Source: Myxococcota bacterium (GTDB taxonomy: Bacteria; Myxococcota_A; Polyangia; HGW-17). From it: 7,093 bases of DNA. The notes under the pieces are model-generated. The model was not told where the DNA came from. It was given only the letters and a program-made list of their open reading frames with translations, and did no database searches. The stretch covers positions 1 to 7,093 of the forward strand of contig JAHJLU010000225.1 of the NCBI GenBank assembly GCA_018821745.1. The letters are read 5' to 3'. Shown here piece after piece: positions 1 to 5,086 of the stretch (positions are counted from its first letter, which is position 1; each line of letters opens with the position of its first letter). The position numbers and the translations under genes were made by a program.

Positions 1-1
1 C

Positions 2-58
2 GCCGGCTGCTACGGCAGCGGCACCTGCAACGGCACCGTGACGGTCAACCTCCAGTAA
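2..58 (+). CDS. C-terminal end of a truncated gene (Cys/Gly/Thr-rich tail)
   Basis: An open frame enters from the left edge and stops at TAA 56-58. The 18 visible residues are AGCYGSGTCNGTVTVNLQ. All 18 sense codons end in G or C, matching the codon use of the clear genes in this window, which supports real coding sequence. The two cysteines, small residues and beta-prone VTVNL ending are typical of extracytoplasmic beta-sandwich or repeat proteins, but no family can be assigned from so little. The tail could belong to a secreted surface protein; this is a guess from composition. About 100 bases separate it from the next gene. Confidence 0.45.
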   Translation, partial: AGCYGSGTCNGTVTVNLQ

Positions 59-162
59 GTTTCCCCTCCCGGCCCCTCTGATTTCCCTCTCACCCACAAT
101 TATATTTGCCCCCGGTTCCCGCAGCCGTTGCAAGCGGTGCCCGTTAATGCCATGGTGGCCCC

Positions 163-1176
163 ATGGATCTTGCCTCCCTCAGCACACAACTGCGAGCCCC
201 CGACCACAGAAGCGATATGCTCTTTCTCCTGCCCGTGGGGGACTCCTTTCCCGGCCGTATCGTCGACTTTATCAAGGGGGAGCTGGAGCTGCTCCTGGTG
301 GAGTACACCATGGAGGAGGTTGCGCCCGTCCGCTGGCAGGGAGTGCCTGAACTTTCCACTGCAAGCGCGGTCCACGCGCTCTTTGTCCGTGGACGAAAGA
401 CCGAGACCGTACGCTCCATCCTCAAGGCGGCCTTCTGGCCTCCACCCATGCCCGGAGAGCCATTACCCTACGAGTCCGTCACAAAAGGGGAGAGGGCCCC
501 GCAGCCCCTTCCCTTCGGTCTTGATCACGCCGGCTGGTTTTTTCCCGCCACAGCCCAAAAAGAGGCCCGGCTCGTGTGCCGATCCTTTGAACACCGGCAG
601 ATCTACCGGCTGCGCTTTGATTCGGAGCGCCTCAAGGGCGTGTATTCGCCCCTGGCCAGCTATGTGAACAGGGTGGTGGAGAACTGCCCCAACCATCTCT
701 TTTACATGGACGGTCTGCGCGGCTCTGCCTTTCCCGGGCACGTCCCCGTGGCCCTGCGCCACGAGCCCCGCCACGAGGTGTGCGGCCTCGCCCGTGATTC
801 GCACAGTGTGACGCGCTTTCGGAGCCGCCACGAGAACTGTCAGTATCACTTCCTCACGGAAGACCCCTTCACCGTGGGAGTGGAGATTCCGGTGTGGCTG
901 GAGTCACGGGAGATACTGGACTTTGCGGAGGTCTTCGGCGGCAGGGGCCCCCTCACGGGGCACATCGATCTGGTGCGTGAGAAGAGTGGCGTCATCGAGG
1001 TGTGGGATTATAAGCCAGGCGCAAAGCGAGAGCGCACGGCGGCAACCCAGGTCTTTTTATACACCCTCATGCTCTCGATTCGCACGGGGATCCCCCTGAA
1101 ACACTTCCAGTGCGGGTACTTCGACGAGCACGACTGCTACACCTTCTCTCCCCTGAATCTCCACATCCTGCGCTGA
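163..1176 (+). CDS. PD-(D/E)XK nuclease-fold protein (RecB/Cas4-like)
   Basis: The 337-residue protein carries a C-terminal PD-(D/E)XK nuclease signature. Visible motifs are a candidate early acidic residue in VEIPVW (E241), GHIDLV (D269), EVWDYKPG with D282 and K284, and a following helix TQVFLYTLML with the Q296...Y300 pair typical of RecB, AddB and Cas4-type nucleases. In those families D269, D282 and K284 would bind metal and cleave DNA. The N-terminal 230 residues match nothing I recognise, and no helicase motif or Cys cluster like that of Cas4 or AddB (Fe-S) is evident. ATG 163 is the first start after an in-frame stop at 145-147. Its ribosome site is poor, and ATG 220 is an alternative. 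No partner gene overlaps it, so substrate and pathway (repair, recombination or defence) are unknown. The fold call is solid; the biological role is not. Confidence 0.8.
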   Translation: MDLASLSTQLRAPDHRSDMLFLLPVGDSFPGRIVDFIKGELELLLVEYTMEEVAPVRWQGVPELSTASAVHALFVRGRKTETVRSILKAAFWPPPMPGEPLPYESVTKGERAPQPLPFGLDHAGWFFPATAQKEARLVCRSFEHRQIYRLRFDSERLKGVYSPLASYVNRVVENCPNHLFYMDGLRGSAFPGHVPVALRHEPRHEVCGLARDSHSVTRFRSRHENCQYHFLTEDPFTVGVEIPVWLESREILDFAEVFGGRGPLTGHIDLVREKSGVIEVWDYKPGAKRERTAATQVFLYTLMLSIRTGIPLKHFQCGYFDEHDCYTFSPLNLHILR

Positions 1177-1184
1177 GCTGCGAG

Positions 1185-1331
1185 TCAGGGAGTGAAGACA
1201 CTGATGGGCCGTGCATACCAAGCCCCATCAGAGTTCACACCAATCTGCCCGTTGGAATTGCGGCCCCAGCAGTAGGGGTGGCCCGTGGAGTCGAGGGCAC
1301 AAGAAAACTGCACTGAAGATAGCTGGAATTG
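1185..1331 (-). pseudogene. RCC1-repeat remnant
   Basis: Read on the minus strand, 48 codons ending in TGA (1185-1187) give one recognisable RCC1 (regulator of chromosome condensation) propeller repeat. SCALDSTGHPYCWG is followed by RNSNGQIG, the usual bacterial pattern of C-A-L...G...Y-C-W-G-x-N-x-x-G-Q-x-G. Full RCC1 proteins carry about six or seven such blades of roughly 50 residues. Here only one is present, and the open frame upstream (minus strand, toward 1469) reads as unrelated sequence without signal peptide or further blades. It therefore looks like a leftover of a surface RCC1 gene, broken by deletion or rearrangement. It lies nine bases beyond the nuclease gene, in the opposite orientation. 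A chance match is unlikely given the number of conserved positions. Confidence 0.6.
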
Positions 1332-1569
1332 ACGATGTTTCCCAAAAGAAATAAGAAGATGTATAAAATCGTGAAGGTGACATTTTATATGTTGCGAGCA
1401 GTGAGGTGACTCAACGCTTTGGAGCCATTGGGTGGACTGGAATATTCGGTAAATTTGCGGGCCGGGCATAGTGGGGGCTTGCAGATAATTCTGTGATAAT
1501 TCAAGGTGTTGTAATTCAAGGGGATTTATGTTTTATCTAGGGTTGTTTCCCGGTTCGGGTCACAAATAG
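1332..1569. other. Intergenic, AT-richer, no gene seen
   Basis: No reading frame here has coding character on either strand. Base composition is visibly more AT-rich than in the flanking genes. The only structure noticed is a pair of direct repeats AATTCAAGG (1498-1506 and 1513-1521), preceded by a partial copy ATAATTC at 1485-1491. No tRNA, rRNA or clear terminator was found. Confidence 0.5.
1498..1521. repeat. Short direct repeat AATTCAAGG x2
   Basis: AATTCAAGG occurs at 1498-1506 and 1513-1521, a 15-base period. A shorter related copy, ATAATTC, lies at 1485-1491. It could be a regulator site or replication slippage in non-coding DNA. No function is implied by position. Confidence 0.35.
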
Positions 1570-1803
1570 GTGGAAACAGTAAAGAAAATTACCATTGATT
1601 TACTCCATGGCATTGAGGGGTTGGCGCTCCCGGTCACGTGTGGGTCACGTCTGCAACCCTACGGTTATATCTTTTCCGGTAGGTATTTCCTCAAGGAGGG
1701 CTGGTCAATCACGAGCGGTCCCCCTTGCAGCCTCTTGAACAATTCTGTTCGTGGTGAATACCAAAAACATATTGGTTTTCAGGCTGTTGAAGCTCGAATT
1801 TAA
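1570..1803 (+). CDS. Doubtful small ORF, 77 residues
   Basis: A GTG-started frame of 77 codons ends at TAA 1801-1803, just before the radical SAM gene and in the same phase. No ribosome-binding site precedes the GTG. Codon third positions are mixed rather than GC-rich like the real genes, and the product matches no family I know. It begins METVKKITIDLLHGIEG and has no signal peptide or membrane segment. It is more likely untranslated leader or spacer, but is recorded because it is the only open frame of any length in this 650-base gap. Confidence 0.15.
   Translation: METVKKITIDLLHGIEGLALPVTCGSRLQPYGYIFSGRYFLKEGWSITSGPPCSLLNNSVRGEYQKHIGFQAVEARI
1632..1650. promoter_or_regulatory. Candidate operator: GGTCACGT direct repeats
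   Basis: GGTCACGT is repeated at 1632-1639 and 1643-1650, exactly 11 bases apart or about one helical turn. A third GGTCAC core lies at 1558-1563. The first copy is part of the palindrome TCACGTG-like centre CACGTG. Same-face spacing upstream of the radical SAM gene is what a dimeric regulator would use. No regulator is identifiable, so this is only a candidate. Confidence 0.25.
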
Positions 1804-1804
1804 A
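1776..1804 (+). promoter_or_regulatory. Weak candidate sigma70-type promoter for the radical SAM gene
   Basis: TTTTCA (1776-1781) and TTTAAA (1799-1804) are separated by 17 bases, and each matches four of six consensus positions. The predicted start would leave a leader of only about ten bases before ATG 1822. The match is weak and the local sequence is AT-rich, so a chance match is quite possible. Confidence 0.2.
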
Positions 1805-1821
1805 AATAAACGGACGCAGAC

Positions 1822-3528
1822 ATGACAACTTCCACTCAACAAAACAACGGGAATGTACTTTTATTAACATCGGTATTTGGCCCCTTTGGCGTGGATGATG
1901 AGTACGGCGAGGCGAGCAATCGCATGGAGCTCTTTCACAATCAGGTGACCCGGGAGCAGGGGGTCTTCTCCTACCGGTTCAATCACAACAGCTTCGGGCT
2001 CTACTTTCTGGCCGAGAACGTTCGTGTCCCCAGCACCGTCCTGGACTTCCCCTCCCTGGATCAGTTCACCGAGGAGATTAAAAAGGGATACGACTACGTG
2101 GGGATCAGTTTCATCGTCCCCAATTTCGCCAAGGCAAAGAAGATGACGGAGCTTATCCGGCAGCATGCGCCAAACACAAAGATCATCCTCGGGGGTCATG
2201 GGGTGAGCGTGCCTGACCTCGCGCAGCACATCTCCTACGATCACTCCTGCAGGGGCGACGGGATTGGGTTCATGCGCGAGCTCTTCAACGAAGATCCCCA
2301 TGAGCCCGTGAGACACCCCCTGGTTCCCGGCTCCTCGGCAAAGCAGATCATGGGTGTGGACCTCCCCCTCAACACGGGGATAGTGGTCCCCGGCGTGGGA
2401 TGCGCCAACAAGTGCCGCTTCTGTGCCACCTCCCACTTCTTCTGCGAGTACACCGCCTTCTTGCCCACGGGACAGGATATCTTCGATGTGTGCTGCCGCT
2501 ATGAAGACGAGCGGGGTGTGACGGATTTCAGCATCATGGACGAGAACTTTTTAAAGATGAAGGATCGTGCCCTGGAGCTTATTGCGCTTATGGAGAAGCA
2601 CAAGCGGTACTTCACCTTCTCCATCTTCAGCTCAGCCGAGACCCTCAGGGAGCTTGGGGAGCTGGATCTCCTCATCCGGCTGGGTGTGCAGTTCATCTGG
2701 ATCGGGATTGAGTCCAAAAAAGAGGTCTACCTGAAGAACAAGGGGACCGATTTCACGGAGCTCTTTGCCCAGTTGAAGAGGCGGGGGATCCCCGTGCTGG
2801 CTTCGGCCATCCTCTTTTTAGAGCACCACGACAAAGAGACCATCCATGAAGACATCGAGTTTGCGGTCTCCTTAAAGCCCGACTACCTGCAGTTCATGGA
2901 GCTTGGTCCCATGCCCGGCACGGCCCTCCACGACGACTACCGGGACAAAAATCTGCTCCTTGAAGATGTGCCCTTCAAAGAACAGCACGGACAGGACAAG
3001 ATCTGGTTCCGCCACGAGCACTTCACCCGCGACGAGACGGCCCACTACCTGCGATATGCTTTCAAGACGGATTATAAACGAAATGGAGCCTCCCTCATGC
3101 GCATCATCGAGACGGGGCTCATGGGTTATGAATACACCCTCTACCACGCAGACCCCCTGGTGCGTGCCCGTGCGGCCTCTTACAAACCCCAGGCCGAGAA
3201 GAGCCGAAACATGCTCTATGCCGCCTCCCTCCTGAAAGAGAACGAAACCACGGGCGAGATCATTACCCGCGTGAAGCCCATGTTCCGCAGGCTCTTCGGA
3301 CCCGTGACCATGAAAACCCGGCTCCTCTCCACCATGGTTGTTGGTCTAGCGCTCAAGGAGAAGGCCCTCATGAAGTTCACCAAAAACACCAAGCAGCCAA
3401 AGATGCACCGCCAGTTGTTCAACCAGGGCGCCGAGATCCAGGTCCCCCTGGTGGTCGAGGAGCCCGTGACCGCCTCCAGGGAGCTGTCAACCCCCAAGGT
3501 CGCCACCGCCATGGAAGCCACCAACTAG
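1822..3528 (+). CDS. B12-binding-like domain radical SAM protein
   Basis: This 568-residue protein has a class-B radical SAM layout. Residues about 10-150 form a cobalamin-binding-like Rossmann domain: NSFGLYFLAENV corresponds to the usual PPLGLAYLA stretch, then DYVGISF (91-97), IILGGHGVS (121-129) and the RGDG loop (144-147). The canonical DxHxxG histidine motif is not seen, as in many members. The radical SAM core follows: C194, C198 and C201 (CANKCRFC) would bind the 4Fe-4S cluster that cleaves S-adenosylmethionine, with GIES (295-298) and ELGPMPGT (360-367) as later core strands. Residues about 400-568 are an unassigned, largely helical extension ending in a low-complexity tail. ATG 1822 lies shortly after in-frame stops (1801 and 1807); only a weak GGAC-like ribosome site precedes it. 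The gene stands alone, so the substrate, possibly a methylation or cyclisation target, cannot be named. Confidence 0.88.
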   Translation: MTTSTQQNNGNVLLLTSVFGPFGVDDEYGEASNRMELFHNQVTREQGVFSYRFNHNSFGLYFLAENVRVPSTVLDFPSLDQFTEEIKKGYDYVGISFIVPNFAKAKKMTELIRQHAPNTKIILGGHGVSVPDLAQHISYDHSCRGDGIGFMRELFNEDPHEPVRHPLVPGSSAKQIMGVDLPLNTGIVVPGVGCANKCRFCATSHFFCEYTAFLPTGQDIFDVCCRYEDERGVTDFSIMDENFLKMKDRALELIALMEKHKRYFTFSIFSSAETLRELGELDLLIRLGVQFIWIGIESKKEVYLKNKGTDFTELFAQLKRRGIPVLASAILFLEHHDKETIHEDIEFAVSLKPDYLQFMELGPMPGTALHDDYRDKNLLLEDVPFKEQHGQDKIWFRHEHFTRDETAHYLRYAFKTDYKRNGASLMRIIETGLMGYEYTLYHADPLVRARAASYKPQAEKSRNMLYAASLLKENETTGEIITRVKPMFRRLFGPVTMKTRLLSTMVVGLALKEKALMKFTKNTKQPKMHRQLFNQGAEIQVPLVVEEPVTASRELSTPKVATAMEATN

Positions 3529-3721
3529 AGGCTCCCTCCATCACCACGACCAGCGTGAGCGGCCGCGAGATAATCTTTTCAGAAAAAGTAACAGTGAAGG
3601 GCAAGGGGCTGTTCAGGGAGGCAGGTGCCATTTTAGCAGTTGACGCCATCGTTAACTATCAATACTGTCAGTGGACTGTGCTTGTCTGATATTGTGTAAA
3701 ATGAAAAAAAATATTTTGGGG

Positions 3722-3750
3722 TGACACTTTTTGGGGCGTCCGGTGTTTAA
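3722..3750 (+). promoter_or_regulatory. Candidate ECF-type (autoregulated) promoter
   Basis: TGACAC (3722-3727), followed by a T run and then CCGGTGTTTAA (3740-3750), resembles the two-part promoters that many ECF sigma factors use upstream of their own operons: a -35 containing GAC/AAC and a T tract, then a CGT-like -10. The -35 box is framed by a direct repeat TTTTGGGG (3714-3721 and 3729-3736). It lies about 50 bases before the sigma gene. This is pattern resemblance only, since the group-specific consensus for this sigma factor is unknown. Confidence 0.35.
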
Positions 3751-3784
3751 GTAGGTGGGTGTGGAGGAGTGACGTTGTCTCCAC

Positions 3785-3790
3785 GGGAGG
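3785..3790 (+). promoter_or_regulatory. Ribosome-binding site GGGAGG for the sigma factor
   Basis: GGGAGG lies 8 bases before TTG 3799 and 14 bases before ATG 3805. The spacing favours the TTG start, which would add two residues (M-K) to the protein. ATG 3805 remains possible. TTG starts are weak and could lower expression of the sigma factor relative to the downstream genes. Confidence 0.5.
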
Positions 3791-3798
3791 TAGTTTGA

Positions 3799-4287
3799 TT
3801 GAAGATGGATCTTGAGTCGCTGTACGTCCGGTACGGCCCCATGGTGCTCAGGCGGTGCCGGGCGCTGCTGAAGGATGAGGAGCTTGCCCTTGAGACGATG
3901 CAGGACACCTTTGTCCAGCTTCTCAAGGCAGGGGACTCCCTTGCGCTCCATGCTCCCTCTTCCTTCTTGTACCGCACGGCGACCCACCTGTGCCTCAACC
4001 ACATCCGCACCCGCAAGCGCCACCCGGAGACCCCCGGGGAGGAGCTGCTGCTCGCCCTGGCCTGTCATCAGGATCTGGAAGAGAGAGCAGTTGTCAGGCA
4101 GCTGCTGGGTGCTGTTTTCGGAGGCGTCCACACGAGCACCGCGACCATGGCGGTCCTCCACTATGTGGACGGTCTCACGCTGGAGGAGGTGGCCCGGACG
4201 CTCTCCATGTCTGTTTCAGGCGTGCGGAAGCGACTCGCCTCCCTGAAAACCCGGGTGAAGCTGGAGGAGTTTCATGATGAACCATAG
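3799..4287 (+). CDS. ECF-family RNA polymerase sigma factor
   Basis: The 162-residue protein has the two-domain ECF layout and normal length. Region 2 spans about residues 8-75: YVRYGPMVLRRCRALLKDEE, then the QDTFVQLL helix and FLYRTATHLCLNHIRTRKR, corresponding to core binding and -10 recognition. Region 4 spans about 95-153, with helix-turn-helix LTLEEVARTLSMSVSGVRKR (126-145) for -35 recognition. The linker is short and there is no C-terminal extension. It would direct RNA polymerase in the cytoplasm to a small regulon, probably including its own operon. The stop overlaps the start of the anti-sigma gene by 14 bases, implying translational coupling. The TTG start is chosen from Shine-Dalgarno spacing; ATG 3805 is the alternative. 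The family call is firm; the ECF subgroup cannot be assigned by eye. Confidence 0.93.
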   Translation: MKMDLESLYVRYGPMVLRRCRALLKDEELALETMQDTFVQLLKAGDSLALHAPSSFLYRTATHLCLNHIRTRKRHPETPGEELLLALACHQDLEERAVVRQLLGAVFGGVHTSTATMAVLHYVDGLTLEEVARTLSMSVSGVRKRLASLKTRVKLEEFHDEP

Positions 4288-5086
4288 ACCTGTCCCGGAT
4301 TTGCTATTGGAGCAGTATCTCCTGGGAGAACTGCCAAAGGAGAAGGCCGAGGCCCTGGCAGGCCTGCTGGCGGGGGATGAGGCCCTTGAGGCCCGCCTTG
4401 AGGCCCTGCGGCACGATGACGAGGCTATTTTAGTGTCATATCCCCCCCGCGTGATAGTGCACAAAATCCAGGAGCGAACAGAAAACGCCCGCGGTAATTT
4501 TCCCGGAGGTCAGCGTATGGCCCGCATGGCCTTTGTCAGTCTCTCCCTGGTGCTGATTTCCGTGGTGGGTGCGTGGTATTTCTCCCGCTCTTCCGACGGG
4601 ACTCAGGAGCCCCGATTCACCCCGGGAAACCCCGGCACCGTGGTCGGCACCACCCGCATCAAGGGGAGCGACAGCCTCATGGTGTTTTTGAAGACCTCGG
4701 GCAGCGCCGTGCGGCTCCACGATCGGCAGGCGGTCAGCGCCGGGGATGTGATCGAGCTGCAGTACCGCTCGCCACTGAAGCACGGGGTGGTCCTCTCCGT
4801 TGACGGGCGCGGCGCCGTCACCCTCCATTTCCCCCGCTCCCCAAAGCAGTCCACGAGCCTCGCCCAAAGGCCGGCGCCACGGGCCTACGAGCTCGATGAC
4901 GCGCCACGCTTTGAGCGCTTTATTTTCATCACCTCCCATGGCCCGCTCCCCGTTGAGGCGCTGCTCAAGCGGGCGCGCAAGGCGGGAGACCTCATGTCGG
5001 GGGATCCCCTCTTTGGTGACCTTCCCGGGGTCGAGGGCGAGGTGAGCGTACTTCTTATGAAAAAACAGGAGCCAACTAATGATTAG
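4274..5086 (+). CDS. Membrane anti-sigma-like protein with DUF4384-like outer domain
   Basis: The protein has 270 residues. Residues about 8-50 (LLLEQYLLGELPKEKAEALA and following) look like the short helical anti-sigma domain that binds ECF factors; no zinc HxxxCxxC motif is present. One membrane helix lies at about 84-103 (MAFVSLSLVLISVVGAWYF), with the N-terminus inside. The periplasmic part, about 125-265, resembles DUF4384: AGDVIELQYRSPLKHGVVLSVDGRG, then VTLHFP and FERFIFITSHGPLPVEALL, a beta-rich fold often fused to bacterial caspases. It would hold the sigma factor at the inner membrane until a signal arrives. Two adjacent ATGs exist (4274 and 4277). GGAGGAG at 4263-4269 is 4 and 7 bases away respectively, so the second may be used. 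It overlaps the sigma gene by 14 bases and the caspase gene by 8. The role is inferred from position plus architecture; the DUF4384 call is by recognition, without a profile search. Confidence 0.75.
   Translation: MMNHRPVPDLLLEQYLLGELPKEKAEALAGLLAGDEALEARLEALRHDDEAILVSYPPRVIVHKIQERTENARGNFPGGQRMARMAFVSLSLVLISVVGAWYFSRSSDGTQEPRFTPGNPGTVVGTTRIKGSDSLMVFLKTSGSAVRLHDRQAVSAGDVIELQYRSPLKHGVVLSVDGRGAVTLHFPRSPKQSTSLAQRPAPRAYELDDAPRFERFIFITSHGPLPVEALLKRARKAGDLMSGDPLFGDLPGVEGEVSVLLMKKQEPTND

Larger units (their letters stand above)
3529..3798. other. Intergenic region before the sigma-factor operon
   Basis: There is no gene in this 270-base gap. The left part is GC-rich and contains the palindrome GCGGCCGC (3559-3566), but no hairpin followed by a T run that would make a convincing terminator for the radical SAM gene. 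The right part is AT-rich and promoter-like, with TTGACG at 3640-3645, TAAAAT at 3697-3702, an A run near 3703-3710 and the ECF-type candidate below. A short dyad CAGT-GG-ACTG lies near 3669-3678. Confidence 0.5.

Noticed and set aside
128..667. A 179-codon + strand frame overlapping the nuclease gene
   Set aside because: It is out of phase with the PD-(D/E)XK protein and rich in Pro, Ser and Arg with no domain. It is a GC-rich shadow frame.
1540..1821. Cobalamin or S-adenosylmethionine riboswitch upstream of the radical SAM gene
   Set aside because: None of the conserved core boxes of those riboswitches could be found in the leader. The only resemblance was short and likely due to chance.
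3529..3600. Rho-independent terminator after the radical SAM gene
   Set aside because: The GCGGCCGC palindrome is short, has no loop and is not followed by a T run.
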